DNA of 64,000 bases from Parvibaculum sp. (GTDB lineage: Bacteria; Pseudomonadota; Alphaproteobacteria; Parvibaculales; Parvibaculaceae): NCBI GenBank assembly GCA_002694985.1, contig NZNS01000003.1, positions 62,001 to 126,000 on the forward strand, in the 5' to 3' direction. The notes under the pieces were generated by a model. The model was not told the origin of the DNA, ran no database searches, and was given only the letters and a program-made list of their open reading frames with translations. Within the stretch, counting starts at the first letter, position 1, and every line of letters starts with the position of its first letter. Below, one piece after another: positions 40,945 to 50,415 of this stretch. The position numbers and the translations under genes are program-made.

Positions 40945-41700
40945 TCACTCTCCGGTGTCGGACCGGCCGCCGAAGCGGCGTTCGCGCCGGTCATATTCGG
41001 CTACCGCTTCGCGCAGGCGCTCCGGCGTGAAATCGGGCCAAAGTGCGTCGGAAAAGACGAGTTCGGAATAGGCGCTTTGCCAGATCAGGAAATTGGACAA
41101 CCGCTTCTCACCACTCGTCCTGATGATGAGATCCGGGTCGGGCACACCGGCAGTGTCCAAAAAGCGGGCAACGGTCTGGGGGCAGATCTCATCGGGATCC
41201 ATCCGCCCCTCTTTCACCTCATATGCGATCTTTCGAACGGCCGAGGTGATCTCGTTATGCCCGCCATAGTTGAACGCAATGACAAGCTGAAGTTTCGTGT
41301 TGTTCCGGGTCAGCGCTTCAGCTTCTTCGATGAGCGCGATGATATCGGACTCGAGATGCGCCCGATCCCCGATAATGCGAATACGCACGCCATTCTGATG
41401 AAGCTCCGCCAGGTCTCGCCGGATATAGAGGCGGAGCAATCCCATGAGGTCGTTCACCTCTTCGGCAGGGCGCTTCCAGTTTTCAGAGCTGAAGCCGTAA
41501 AGTGTCAGGTACTCGATACCCAATTCGCCCGCAGCCCGAACGATGACCCGTACCGCCTCGACGCCCTGACGATGGCCTGCCGCTCGCGGCAGATGCCGCT
41601 TCGCCGCCCAGCGTCCATTGCCGTCCATGATAATGGCGACATGCCGAGGGGGCTGTCCCGGCGCAGCATCGCTCATTGTCTGGCCGGAAGAGAGGGTCAT
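40945..41700 (-). CDS. uppS: Undecaprenyl diphosphate synthase
   Basis: This 251-residue cis-prenyltransferase makes the C55 lipid carrier for peptidoglycan and LPS. Signatures: [15 protein letters not shown] near residue 22 (catalytic Asp) and [21 protein letters not shown] near 190. An ATG at codon 9 (41676) is an alternative start. In the frr-uppS-cdsA cluster. Confidence 0.96.
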   Translation of the reverse strand: MTLSSGQTMSDAAPGQPPRHVAIIMDGNGRWAAKRHLPRAAGHRQGVEAVRVIVRAAGELGIEYLTLYGFSSENWKRPAEEVNDLMGLLRLYIRRDLAELHQNGVRIRIIGDRAHLESDIIALIEEAEALTRNNTKLQLVIAFNYGGHNEITSAVRKIAYEVKEGRMDPDEICPQTVARFLDTAGVPDPDLIIRTSGEKRLSNFLIWQSAYSELVFSDALWPDFTPERLREAVAEYDRRERRFGGRSDTGE

Positions 41701-41754
41701 CGTCTTTCGTAACTTTCCTGAAATGCAGTGAGCCAGTGCGGCGATCCGCCGAGC

Positions 41755-42318
41755 TTACACCTGCATGATTTCCGCTTCCTTATGCGCGAGCGCCGCATCG
41801 ATCTCACCGATGATCTTGTCGGTCAACTTCTGCACCTTCTCGGCCCATGCCTTGTGATCGTCCTGGCTCATGTGTGAGTCTTTTTCGAGGCGTTTCAACT
41901 CATCCATGGCATCCCGGCGAACGTTGCGTACGGCGATCCGGGCCTGTTCGGTATATTTGGATGCAATCTTTGTCAGCTCCACGCGGCGCTCCTGATTGAG
42001 CTCCGGGATCGGCAAACGCAACAGCGTCCCATCGACATTCGGGTTGAGACCGAGGCCAGAGTTTCGAATGGCTTTCTCAACGGCAGAAACCATGCCCTTG
42101 TCCCAGACCTGAACTGTCAGCATGCGCGGCTCAGGCACACCGACGGTACCTACCTGATTGAGCGGCATAGTCTGACCATAGGCTTCCACGACAATGGGAT
42201 CGAGCAGGCTTGCCGAGGCGCGCCCTGTGCGCAGGCCTGCGAATTCCTGTTTCAGCGATTGCAGCGCTCCACGCATCCGGCGTTCGGTATCGTCGATGTC
42301 GAAACTGTCGTCTGCCAT
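41755..42318 (-). CDS. frr: Ribosome recycling factor
   Basis: This 187-residue tRNA-mimic releases ribosomes after termination with EF-G. The conserved N-terminal [20 protein letters not shown] and the C-terminal helix with [12 protein letters not shown] are present. It lies 26 bases after pyrH. Confidence 0.96.
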   Translation of the reverse strand: MADDSFDIDDTERRMRGALQSLKQEFAGLRTGRASASLLDPIVVEAYGQTMPLNQVGTVGVPEPRMLTVQVWDKGMVSAVEKAIRNSGLGLNPNVDGTLLRLPIPELNQERRVELTKIASKYTEQARIAVRNVRRDAMDELKRLEKDSHMSQDDHKAWAEKVQKLTDKIIGEIDAALAHKEAEIMQV

Positions 42319-42344
42319 TTTCCGTCCTTCTTTTCCTTATTGCC

Positions 42345-43070
42345 TCAAGCGTCGTCCGATATGACCGTGCATCGTCCGGCACCAGTCAGAACATCGGCGA
42401 AGCCACCGGGCTCGTCGATCGAATAAACGATGATCGGAATGCCATTCTCGCGAGCCAGGGCGATAGCCGACGCATCCATCACCTTGAGGTCGCGTGACAA
42501 CACGTCCATGTAAGTGAGCTTTTCATACCGCTCGGCATCCGCAACCTTGTGCGGATCGGCGGAGTAGACGCCGTCGACCTGCGTTCCCTTGAGCAGGGCG
42601 TCGCAGCTCATTTCAACGGCGCGAAGCGCAGCGGCGGTATCCGTCGTGAAGAAGGGGTTGCCCGTGCCCGCTGCAAAAATCACCACGCGCCCCTTTTCCA
42701 TATGGCGGACCGCACGGCGGCGAATATAGGGCTCGCAAACCGTCATCATCGGGATCGCCGACTGTACACGGGTCGGCACCCCGATCGCCTCGAGCGCTGT
42801 CTGCATGGCAAGCGCATTCATCACGGTTGCAAGCATGCCCATATAGTCGGCGCTGGCCCGCTCCATCCCCTTTGCCGCGCCGGAGAGACCACGAAAGATA
42901 TTCCCGCCGCCGATCACAAGGCAAACCTGCGCACCCGCATCCATGGCCTGTTTTATGTCGCGCGCGATGCGGTCGACCGTGTCGATATCGATCCCGTACT
43001 GGCCGGCCCCCATCAGGGCTTCACCCGAAACCTTCAAAAGAACGCGGGCATAGAGCGGTTTTTGCGGCAT
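42345..43070 (-). CDS. pyrH: UMP kinase
   Basis: This 241-residue hexameric amino-acid-kinase-fold enzyme phosphorylates [16 protein letters not shown] (phosphate-binding), [10 protein letters not shown] and [15 protein letters not shown] are typical of bacterial UMP kinase. It follows the tsf terminator-like hairpin, so it may have its own promoter, as is common for pyrH-frr. Confidence 0.96.
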   Translation of the reverse strand: MPQKPLYARVLLKVSGEALMGAGQYGIDIDTVDRIARDIKQAMDAGAQVCLVIGGGNIFRGLSGAAKGMERASADYMGMLATVMNALAMQTALEAIGVPTRVQSAIPMMTVCEPYIRRRAVRHMEKGRVVIFAAGTGNPFFTTDTAAALRAVEMSCDALLKGTQVDGVYSADPHKVADAERYEKLTYMDVLSRDLKVMDASAIALARENGIPIIVYSIDEPGGFADVLTGAGRCTVISDDA

Positions 43071-43145
43071 GGCATTCGTTCCGTGGCAACAGGCCAGTCA
43101 TGGTGATCGAGCCGGGGCGAATCCCAGCGTGTCATAGAGACAATA

Positions 43146-43177
43146 ACGCCCCCGACACCATCTGGCGAAGGGGGCGT
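43146..43177 (-). terminator. Hairpin after tsf, probable terminator
   Basis: An 8-base perfect stem, ACGCCCCC/GGGGGCGT (43146-43153 with 43170-43177), 22 bases after the tsf stop. On the minus strand it is followed by TATTGTCTC, which is only weakly U-rich. Confidence 0.6.
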
Positions 43178-43199
43178 CAAATCAACAGAGGAAACCGCG

Positions 43200-44123
43200 T
43201 TAACCGCGCGCAGCCGCCACTTCAGCCGCGAAGTCCGCCTCTTCCTTCTCGATGCCTTCGCCCAGCGCGAAGCGGACAAAGCCGACCACATTGACCGGGG
43301 CGCCGATATCGGCTTCCGCAGCCTTCACGGCCTTCTCGACGGTATTGTCGGGGTCGACCACAAAGGTCTGCGACAGGAGGACGACCTCCTCATAGAACTT
43401 GCGGATACGGCCTTCGACCATCTTCTCGATGATGTTGTCCGGGCGGCCGGATTCCTTCGCCTCGGCGATGAGGACATTGCGCTCGCGATCGACCACGGAC
43501 GGATCCAGATCCTCCTTGCGAGTGGCAAGGGGGTTGGTCGCGGCAATGTGCATAGCGATCTGACGGCCCAGCTCGGCAAGCTTCGCCTTGTCGCCGTTCG
43601 ACTCGAGGCCGACAAGCACACCGATCTTGCCAAGACCCGGCGCGACCTGGTTATGCACATAGGCGGAGACGACGCCTTCGGAAACCGAGATATAGCCAGC
43701 ACGGCGGACGTTCATGTTCTCGCCGATGGTGCCGACCATTTCTGTCACATGGTCCTGCACGGACTTCGAGGTGCCCGGGAATTCCGCGGCCAGAAGCTTG
43801 TCGAAATCGCCATTATTCGCCAGGGCAATAGCCGCGATGTCGCTTACCATCTTCTGGAACTGTTCGTTGCGGGCGACGAAGTCGGTTTCGGAATTCACTT
43901 CCACAACCGCGCCGGCAGTCCCATTCGCAACAACGCCGATAAGGCCTTCAGCCGCTACGCGACCCGCCTTTTTGGCAGCCTTGGCGAGACCCTTGGTGCG
44001 AAGCCAGTCGACCGCCGCTTCCATGTCGCCGCCGGATTCATTGAGCGCGGACTTGCAGTCCATCATGCCTGCGCCGGTCTTGTCGCGCAGTTCCTTCACC
44101 ATGCTCGCGGTGATGTCAGCCAT
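43200..44123 (-). CDS. tsf: Elongation factor Ts
   Basis: This 307-residue nucleotide exchange factor for EF-Tu has the N-terminal UBA-like domain ([20 protein letters not shown]) and the conserved TDFVARN near residue 79. The start at 44123 matches the family; an in-frame ATG ten codons upstream is less likely. It is 96 bases after rpsB with a strong hairpin between. Confidence 0.96.
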   Translation of the reverse strand: MADITASMVKELRDKTGAGMMDCKSALNESGGDMEAAVDWLRTKGLAKAAKKAGRVAAEGLIGVVANGTAGAVVEVNSETDFVARNEQFQKMVSDIAAIALANNGDFDKLLAAEFPGTSKSVQDHVTEMVGTIGENMNVRRAGYISVSEGVVSAYVHNQVAPGLGKIGVLVGLESNGDKAKLAELGRQIAMHIAATNPLATRKEDLDPSVVDRERNVLIAEAKESGRPDNIIEKMVEGRIRKFYEEVVLLSQTFVVDPDNTVEKAVKAAEADIGAPVNVVGFVRFALGEGIEKEEADFAAEVAAARG

Positions 44124-44181
44124 TGTGTCCTCGATTGTCTGTCGCCCCGGCACGCGATGCCAGGGACTTGAAGGCCTGTAA

Positions 44182-44203
44182 GGGCCCGGCCGGAGCCGGG
44201 CCC
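44182..44203 (-). terminator. GC-rich hairpin between rpsB and tsf
   Basis: Perfect 8-base stem GGGCCCGG/CCGGGCCC around a 6-base loop, 16 bases after the rpsB stop. No U-tract follows on the minus strand, so it may attenuate or stabilise the rpsB-tsf transcript rather than end it. Confidence 0.45.
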
Positions 44204-44219
44204 GATCCGAAAAGGCGTA

Positions 44220-44987
44220 TTACTGGGCTTCCGCCGCTGCCGGAACTTCTTCCGGGAGGGGTTCGGCCGCAGCGCCGACGTCGACGCCGGAGCCGATCTG
44301 GCTCTGCGAAATGCCGTCGATCACAGCGCGAGAAACCAAGTCGCAATAAAGGCTTATGGCGCGAGCCGCATCGTCGTTACCCGGAATCGGATAGGCAATG
44401 CCATCCGGATTCGAGTTGGAGTCGAGAATGGCGACGACCGGAATGCCGAGCTTGCGGGCTTCCTGGATCGCGATCTCTTCCTTGTTGGTGTCGATCACGA
44501 AGATGAGATCGGGAAGACCGCCCATGTCCTTGATACCGCCGATGGCGCGCTCAAGCTTGTCGCGCTCGCGGGTCAGGTTCAGAATTTCCTTCTTAGTCAA
44601 GCCCTTAGCTTCACCGGCGAGCATTTCATCGAGCTGACGGAGGCGACGGATCGAGTTCGAAATCGTCTTCCAGTTGGTCAGCATGCCACCGAGCCAGCGG
44701 TGGTTGATGTAGTACTGCGCGCACTGGCGAGCAGCTGCGGCGACGGGCTCGGAAGCCTGGCGCTTGGTGCCCACGAAAAGCACACGACCACCACCTGCGA
44801 CGACGTCGCGGACGGTGACGAGAGCTTGATGCAGAAGCGGAACAGTCTGCGCCAAGTCTATGATATGAATGTTGTTTCGCTCGCCGAAGAGGAACGGCTC
44901 CATCTTCGGATTCCAGCGGTGAGTCTGGTGACCGAAGTGGACGCCTGCTTCCAGCAGCTGACGCATAGAGAATTCGGGAAGTGCCAT
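44220..44987 (-). CDS. rpsB: 30S ribosomal protein S2
   Basis: This 255-residue ribosomal protein opens [20 protein letters not shown], the S2 signature, with [18 protein letters not shown] next and the second signature [15 protein letters not shown] near residue 180. The C-terminal tail is Ala/Glu-rich. It is first in the rpsB-tsf operon. A good promoter lies about 135 bases upstream. Confidence 0.97.
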   Translation of the reverse strand: MALPEFSMRQLLEAGVHFGHQTHRWNPKMEPFLFGERNNIHIIDLAQTVPLLHQALVTVRDVVAGGGRVLFVGTKRQASEPVAAAARQCAQYYINHRWLGGMLTNWKTISNSIRRLRQLDEMLAGEAKGLTKKEILNLTRERDKLERAIGGIKDMGGLPDLIFVIDTNKEEIAIQEARKLGIPVVAILDSNSNPDGIAYPIPGNDDAARAISLYCDLVSRAVIDGISQSQIGSGVDVGAAAEPLPEEVPAAAEAQ

Positions 44988-45120
44988 CGCACTTTGCTCC
45001 TTTTTCCGGTTGAACCTCCGCGGGGAGTGAACGACAGATGTCGCACCGGACCGACTAACCCTATGTTTTTCCTATGGAAAGGAAGATGGGAAAGCCGAAC
45101 CCCGCGTGTGGAATGGCGCC

Positions 45121-45149
45121 TCTATAGGCTCAAAAACGCAATAACGCAA
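45121..45149 (-). promoter_or_regulatory. Promoter of the rpsB-tsf operon
   Basis: On the minus strand TTGCGT (45149-45144), a 17-base spacer and TATAGA (45126-45121). Transcription would start near 45113, leaving a leader of about 125 bases that could hold ribosomal-protein autoregulation. Confidence 0.55.
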
Positions 45150-45230
45150 GCAAAACAGGCTGTTAGATACCGAACCGGGGACAAAGCGGCTCGAAAGCGG
45201 CCCGACTGTCATCGTAACGTCATCAAACCG

Positions 45231-48200
45231 TCAAATATCGCGAACCTCGACCACGCCCGGGACCGATTTGATGGCGCCACGGATCTGCGGCGTGACCTTG
45301 TAGCGATCCTTGAGAAGGAGCTCGACCTCCCTGCCCCCCTTGCACATGAGGACAAGTGAGACGAGCCCCTTGCCCTTCTCGGAGAGACGAGATTTCACCG
45401 CTTCGAGACTGTTCTCCTCCTCCACGAAGACCTTGAGGCCCGCGCCGGTATTCTTGACCACATCGTCGACGCTGCGGACGGACTGGGCGCGGAGTTTCAC
45501 CTCGTCGCCGTTGCGCTCGATCTCGACGCCGACAACGACCGCATTGCCCGGCTCCATGAGCTGGCGGGCGCTGTTCAGTACCTCGGAAAAGACCACGAGC
45601 TCGAACTGACCCGTGGGGTCGGAAAGGCCAAGGAACGCGAAGGGATTGCCCTTCTTCGATTTGCGCTCCTGACGCGCGGTGACGGTTCCCGCAATCAGCT
45701 CCGCCTTGTTGCCGCGCGCAAGAAGCTCGGCATAGGTGACGACGCCCGCGCGCTGAAGGTCCGTGCGGTAATCGTCCAGCGGATGCCCCGAAAGATAGAA
45801 GCCGACAGCGTTGAACTCCTCCGTCAGGCGCTGCATCGGATACCAGGGGTCGACATTGGGTAGCGCAGGCTGCGCGGCCATGACGCCGCTGTCACCGCCG
45901 AAGAGGCTGTCCTGCTGGCTCTCGCGCTCCTGCGCGGCGGCATTGGCGGTGCCGAGCAGAAGATCGGCGGAGGCCAGCACCTGCGCCCGGTTCGGGTTCA
46001 GAGCATCGAAGGCCCCTGCCCGTGCCAGATTTTCAAAGGTGCGCTTGTTGACGAGGCGCGGACTGATACGACTCGCGAAGTCGAAAAGATCGCGGAACGG
46101 GCCATTTGCACGGCGTTCTTCAACCAGATGCTCCATTGCCTGACGGCCGACATTCTTGATGGCGGAGAGCGCATAGAGGATCTCGCCATTGTCGACGCCG
46201 AAAAGCGCCTCGGAGCGATTGACGCAAGGCGGCGACACCTTGATGCCGAGGCGCTCGGCTTCCTGCTTGAAGATACCGAGCTTGTCGGTATTGCCGAGAT
46301 CGAGGCTCATGGAGGCGGCCAGGAACTCGACCGGGTGGTTGGCCTTCAGCCATGCCGTCTGGTAGGCGACGAGCGCATAGGCGGCGGCGTGCGACTTGTT
46401 GAAGCCATAACCTGCGAACTTGTCGACCAGTTCGAAGATGTTGGCGGCATGGGTCTTGTCGATGCCCTTGGCGACGGCGCCGGTGACGAAGCGCTCTTTC
46501 TGCGCTTCCATTTCGGCCTTGATCTTCTTGCCCATCGCACGGCGCAGAAGGTCGGCTTCGCCGAGCGAGTATCCCGACAGGATCTGCGCGATCTGCATCA
46601 CCTGTTCCTGATAGATGATGACGCCATGCGTCTCCTTCAGGACGGGTTCGAGCAGCGGGTGAAGATAGTCGGGCGCCTCCTGCCCGTGCTTGCGGCGGAT
46701 ATAGGAGGGAATGTTATCCATCGGGCCCGGACGGTAGAGGGCGACGAGAGCGATGATGTCCTCGAAGCGGTCCGCCTCCAGCTTGCGCAGCACATCGCGC
46801 ATGCCCGAACTTTCAAGCTGGAAGACGCCGACAGTTTCGCCGCGCCCCAGCATCTCGAAGGTCTTTTCGTCCTGAAGCGGCAAATGCAGCAGGTCGATCT
46901 CAACATTGCGCCGGGCGATGAGCTTCACCGCGCGGTCTAGAACGGTGAGCGTCTTCAGGCCCAGAAAGTCGAACTTCACGAGACCGGCAGGCTCGACCCA
47001 TTTCATGTTGAACTGGGTGACGGGCATGTCGGAGCGCGGATCGCGATAGAGCGGCACCAGCTCGTCGAGCGGGCGGTCGCCGATGACGACGCCCGCGGCA
47101 TGGGTCGAGGCATGGCGATAGAGCCCTTCGAGGCGGCCGCCGATTTCGAGAAGTTTCGCCACCGTCTCGTCATTGCGCTGCTCTTCCTGCAAGCGCGGCT
47201 CGCCGTCGATGGCCTGACGCAAGGTGACGGGGTTGGCGGGATTGTTCGGCACCATCTTGCAGAGACGGTCAACCTGTCCGTAAGGCATCTGGAGTACACG
47301 GCCGACATCGCGCAGCACGGCGCGCGCCTGCAACTTGCCGAAGGTGATGATCTGCGCGACCTGCTCATAGCCGTAGCGGTTCTGCACATAGCGGATCACC
47401 TCGTCGCGGCGGTCCTGACAGAAGTCGATATCGAAGTCAGGCATCGACACGCGCTCGGGGTTCAGGAAGCGCTCGAACAGAAGGCCGAAGCGGAGCGGAT
47501 CGAGGTCGGTGATGGTGAGCGACCAGGCGACGACCGAGCCCGCACCCGAGCCACGGCCCGGCCCTACCGGAATATCCTGCGCCTTCGCCCATTTGATGAA
47601 GTCCGCAACGATGAGGAAGTAGCCCGGGAAATCCATCTTGATGATGACGTCGAGCTCGAAGTCGAGGCGCTGACGATATTCTTCCTCCGGGGCCACGCCC
47701 TCTTGTTCGGCAAGGCGCGCGGTCAGACCTTCATGGGCCTGTCGGCGAAGCTCGTCCGCCTCGGAGGTGCCGGCGGCGAATTTCGGCAGGATGGGCTTGC
47801 GGGTGCGCGGACGATAGGCACAACGGCGCGCAATCTCGATCGTGTTCTCCGTCGCTTCCGGCAGGTCCGAGAAGAGATCGAGCATTTCGGCCTGGGATTT
47901 GAAGCGGTGCTGCGGCGTGAGGCGGCGGCGGTCGCCCTGCACGACATAGGCGCCATCCGCGATGCAGATGAGCGCGTCATGCGCCTCATATTCGTCTTCC
48001 TTCGTGAAGAAGGGCTCGTTGGTCGCGACGAGCGGCAGGCCATGCTTGTAGGCGAACTCGATGAGCGGGCCTTCGGCGGTGCGTTCATCCTCCGTGTCAT
48101 GGCGCTGAAGCTCGACATAGAGGCGGTCGCCGAATATCTCCTTGAGCTTCAGAAGGAGCGCTTCCGCCGCATCCTTCTGGCCCTGTACGAGAAGGCGATT

Positions 48201-48650
48201 GACGATGCCGTCCGGCCCGCCGGTGAGGCAGATGAGGCCCGCGCCATATTCCTCCACGCGCTCCAGCGGCACCTGAGCCGGTTCGCCCGCCTCCGGCTCC
48301 AGGAAAGCCTTGCTGGAGAGCTTCATGAGGTTTTCGTAGCCTTGCTCGTCCTTCACCAGAAAGACGAGCGACCCCGAGGGCTCACGGCGCGCAGGACCAC
48401 GCGAGGGCTCCTCCGGGGCATCGAGGCGGACGGGGATGGTGCAGCCGGTAATGGGCTGGATGCCCGCCCCCGCCATGACTTCCGAAAACTCGAGCGCCCC
48501 GAAGAGGTTTGCCTTGTCTGTCAGGGCAAGCGCCGGCATGCCCTCCGCCTTGCAGAGCTTGGGCAGATCCTTGATGCGGATCGCGCCCTCAAGCAGCGAG
48601 TAGGCGGAATGGAGACGGAGATGAATGAACTGGGGCATCGAGTCGGCCAT
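45231..48650 (-). CDS. dnaE: DNA polymerase III alpha subunit (replicative)
   Basis: This 1139-residue C-family polymerase is the replicative catalytic subunit. Domains in order: PHP domain (about 1-280, FIHLRLHSAYSLLEGAI), palm with catalytic aspartates in MPDFDIDFCQDRRDE, thumb and fingers, helix-hairpin-helix, and an OB fold (AGTVTARQERKSKKG near 1000). The size and sequence fit DnaE1 rather than the mutagenic DnaE2. No imuA/imuB is nearby. The next gene upstream is a 44-residue SOS-controlled membrane peptide. Confidence 0.96.
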   Translation of the reverse strand: MADSMPQFIHLRLHSAYSLLEGAIRIKDLPKLCKAEGMPALALTDKANLFGALEFSEVMAGAGIQPITGCTIPVRLDAPEEPSRGPARREPSGSLVFLVKDEQGYENLMKLSSKAFLEPEAGEPAQVPLERVEEYGAGLICLTGGPDGIVNRLLVQGQKDAAEALLLKLKEIFGDRLYVELQRHDTEDERTAEGPLIEFAYKHGLPLVATNEPFFTKEDEYEAHDALICIADGAYVVQGDRRRLTPQHRFKSQAEMLDLFSDLPEATENTIEIARRCAYRPRTRKPILPKFAAGTSEADELRRQAHEGLTARLAEQEGVAPEEEYRQRLDFELDVIIKMDFPGYFLIVADFIKWAKAQDIPVGPGRGSGAGSVVAWSLTITDLDPLRFGLLFERFLNPERVSMPDFDIDFCQDRRDEVIRYVQNRYGYEQVAQIITFGKLQARAVLRDVGRVLQMPYGQVDRLCKMVPNNPANPVTLRQAIDGEPRLQEEQRNDETVAKLLEIGGRLEGLYRHASTHAAGVVIGDRPLDELVPLYRDPRSDMPVTQFNMKWVEPAGLVKFDFLGLKTLTVLDRAVKLIARRNVEIDLLHLPLQDEKTFEMLGRGETVGVFQLESSGMRDVLRKLEADRFEDIIALVALYRPGPMDNIPSYIRRKHGQEAPDYLHPLLEPVLKETHGVIIYQEQVMQIAQILSGYSLGEADLLRRAMGKKIKAEMEAQKERFVTGAVAKGIDKTHAANIFELVDKFAGYGFNKSHAAAYALVAYQTAWLKANHPVEFLAASMSLDLGNTDKLGIFKQEAERLGIKVSPPCVNRSEALFGVDNGEILYALSAIKNVGRQAMEHLVEERRANGPFRDLFDFASRISPRLVNKRTFENLARAGAFDALNPNRAQVLASADLLLGTANAAAQERESQQDSLFGGDSGVMAAQPALPNVDPWYPMQRLTEEFNAVGFYLSGHPLDDYRTDLQRAGVVTYAELLARGNKAELIAGTVTARQERKSKKGNPFAFLGLSDPTGQFELVVFSEVLNSARQLMEPGNAVVVGVEIERNGDEVKLRAQSVRSVDDVVKNTGAGLKVFVEEENSLEAVKSRLSEKGKGLVSLVLMCKGGREVELLLKDRYKVTPQIRGAIKSVPGVVEVRDI

Positions 48651-48756
48651 GACCCATTGTCGGGCGGCAGAGCCACGGAGTCATCCGCAGAGGCCGCCCC
48701 GCGGCCCTTCCGGGCCATCAAACTTGTGGAGAACTTTCAATCGCCCCCAAGCGCCG

Positions 48757-48891
48757 TCAGCCGACAAGGGCTTCGGCGATAGTGACCCATGTGGCCGCGA
48801 CATAGATGAAGGCACCGACGGAGAGAAGCGCCGCCACGTCCTGCAACCAGCCATCGCCCGAATTGCTTACCGTTTTCATCAGCCCGCGCAT
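48757..48891 (-). CDS. SOS-controlled membrane micro-protein, candidate SidA-like division inhibitor
   Basis: A 44-residue protein opening MRGLMKTVSNSG, with a short polar lead and one hydrophobic helix (about 19-42) ending in ALVG. The start at 48891 follows GGGAGAGG at good spacing. A perfect SOS box begins 15 bases upstream and a second imperfect one 41 bases upstream. In Caulobacter crescentus SidA is a 29-residue SOS-induced inner-membrane peptide that blocks division at FtsW/FtsN. I recall its gene lying next to dnaE, as here, but could not check. Function is inference from size, topology, SOS control and location. An in-frame ATG at codon 5 is an alternative start. Confidence 0.75.
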   Translation of the reverse strand: MRGLMKTVSNSGDGWLQDVAALLSVGAFIYVAATWVTIAEALVG

Positions 48892-48905
48892 TTGCCTCTC
48901 CCTTT

Positions 48906-48920
48906 GTTCACTAAATGTTC
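48906..48920. promoter_or_regulatory. SOS box (LexA operator) before the 44-residue gene
   Basis: GTTC-ACTAAAT-GTTC is a perfect match to the alphaproteobacterial LexA consensus. A second site GTTT-N7-GTTC lies at 48932-48946, and a TTGACA -35 on the minus strand at 48957-48952. Confidence 0.88.
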
Positions 48921-49086
48921 CTATAGCTAATGTTTCTCTTTTGTTCCCTTTTGTCAAGCGGGCTGGGGACAAGTTTTCAGATAGGCAAATTCGCTGCAAA
49001 AGAACCGACTGGCACAGAGAGGTGCCGTCTTCCTCCCTCATCTGAAAATCCAGAGGGTTCTCCAGATGGAGAGGCGGGAGATCGCC

Positions 49087-49542
49087 TCAGTAGGGGGCAA
49101 AGGTTTCGCGGGTGACGGGGCCAAAGAGGACGACCTCATAAGGGTCCGCCTCACCGTTTATTTCCATGCCGGGCGAGCCGACCGGCATTCCCGGCACGGC
49201 AAGGCCCGTGGCCTCGGGCCTCTCCTTCAGAAGGCGGGCGACATCCGCGGCGGGTACATGGCCCTCAATGACATAGCCGCCGATGAGGGCCGTGTGGCAG
49301 GAGGCGAGATCGGCGGTGACGCCGTGGCGAGCCTTGAAAGGCTCAAGGTCTTCCATCTCGGTGACGCGGACGGCGAAGCCCGCGCCCTGCATATGATCGA
49401 CCCAGGCTGTGCAGCAGCCGCACCAAGGGGTCTTGTAGACCTCAAGGGTCTCGGACGCGGCATGAGCCGACAAGCCGGAGGCGACCAGCGCCGTGGCGGC
49501 AAACGAGGCGAGGACGAAAGAGCGGCGGGTGATGCGGGTCAT
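49087..49542 (-). CDS. Exported DUF411 metal-binding protein
   Basis: This 151-residue protein has a Tat-type signal (TRRSFVLASF at 5-14, cleavage near AHA) and a mature domain with the DUF411 motif WCGCCTAWVDHM (Cys41, Cys43, Cys44) plus Cys82 in ASCHTALIGGYVIEGHVPA. DUF411 proteins bind copper or other soft metals in the periplasm and are often found in copper- or mercury-resistance loci. The promoter is a near-perfect CueR-type sequence, so the gene is probably copper-induced. No other copper gene is in the window. Confidence 0.85.
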   Translation of the reverse strand: MTRITRRSFVLASFAATALVASGLSAHAASETLEVYKTPWCGCCTAWVDHMQGAGFAVRVTEMEDLEPFKARHGVTADLASCHTALIGGYVIEGHVPAADVARLLKERPEATGLAVPGMPVGSPGMEINGEADPYEVVLFGPVTRETFAPY

Positions 49543-49564
49543 GGAAACCTCCTGTTTGAGCAGG

Positions 49565-49595
49565 AGGATAGACCTTCCAGCTAGTGGAAGCTCAA
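49565..49595 (-). promoter_or_regulatory. CueR/MerR-type metal-responsive promoter of the DUF411 gene
   Basis: Minus strand: -35 TTGAGC (49595-49590), 19-base spacer TTCCACTAGCTGGAAGGTC and -10 TATCCT (49570-49565). The elongated 19-base spacer with the TTCCA...TGGAA dyad is the defining layout of MerR-family promoters. It closely matches the E. coli copA promoter as I remember it. The start codon is 22 bases beyond the -10. Confidence 0.85.
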
Positions 49596-49609
49596 GCCCT
49601 AGCCCTCCC

Positions 49610-49633
49610 CTGAAAATCCTGACGGATTTTCAG
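49610..49633. repeat. Perfect 10-base stem hairpin between lolD and the DUF411 gene
   Basis: CTGAAAATCC, loop TGAC, GGATTTTCAG. It lies in C-rich flanks (CCCTCCCC and CCCCGCCC), looks like a dispersed palindromic element, and has no U-tract. A partial copy of the arm (CTGAAAATCC) recurs at 49043-49052. Confidence 0.5.
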
Positions 49634-49689
49634 CCCCGCCCACAGGGGGACGGTGGTACGGAGAAAGAGCGCGGGAAACGACGCTATGC

Positions 49690-50415
49690 CTAAAGGCTCT
49701 GATATTCGGCGGCGATGTCCGTGCCTTCATGGAGCTTGCCCTCGTGCAGGAGGACGACGCGGTCCATATGGCTCGCGAGATCGAGATTATGGGTCGCGAT
49801 GAGAGCGGCGACGCCTTCCGAGCGGCAGATCTTCAAAAGCTCGGTGAAGACCATGCGCGAGGTCTTCGGATCGAGATTGCCGGTGGGTTCATCCGCAAGC
49901 AGGACATGGGGACGGTTCGCCAGGGCGCGCGCGATGGCCACACGCTGCTGCTCGCCGCCGGACAGCTCCGCCGGGCGATGCTCCGCACGCGGCGCCAGCC
50001 CCATGCGGTCAAGCAGGTCCATCGCGAAGCTGCGCGCCTCGCGCCTGCCGACGCCCGCGATCATCTGCGGCAGGATCACGTTTTCGACCGCGGTAAATTC
50101 GGGCAGCAGGTTGTGGAACTGATAGACGAAGCCGAGATCGGCACGGCGGACGGCGGTACGCCGCGTATCCGACAGGCCGACAGCCTCGACGCCGCCGACC
50201 CAGACCTCGCCTTCATTCGGCGCTTCGAGCAGGCCCGCAATGTGGAGCAGCGAGGACTTGCCGGAACCGGACGGGCCGACCAGCGCAACGATCTGCCCCT
50301 CGAACACATCGAGGTTCGCGCCCGCGAAGATGCGCAGTTCGGCATCGCCCTGCATGAAGGTGCGCGTGATGCCGCGAAGGGAAAGGACGGGGGCGGACTG
50401 CATGGCCTCACTCAT
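49690..50415 (-). CDS. lolD: Lipoprotein-releasing system ATP-binding protein
   Basis: This 241-residue ABC ATPase powers extraction of outer-membrane lipoproteins from the inner membrane. Walker [13 protein letters not shown], signature [15 protein letters not shown], and Walker [13 protein letters not shown] are intact. The start at 50415 overlaps the lolC stop by eight bases; the longer in-frame version is inside lolC. Confidence 0.95.
   Translation of the reverse strand: MSEAMQSAPVLSLRGITRTFMQGDAELRIFAGANLDVFEGQIVALVGPSGSGKSSLLHIAGLLEAPNEGEVWVGGVEAVGLSDTRRTAVRRADLGFVYQFHNLLPEFTAVENVILPQMIAGVGRREARSFAMDLLDRMGLAPRAEHRPAELSGGEQQRVAIARALANRPHVLLADEPTGNLDPKTSRMVFTELLKICRSEGVAALIATHNLDLASHMDRVVLLHEGKLHEGTDIAAEYQSL

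Noticed and set aside
49548..49567. Hairpin CCTCCTG-N6-CAGGAGG that would hide the ribosome site of the DUF411 gene
   Set aside because: Its distal arm overlaps the predicted -10 region (49565-49570), so the transcript would start within that arm and contain too little of it to form the hairpin.
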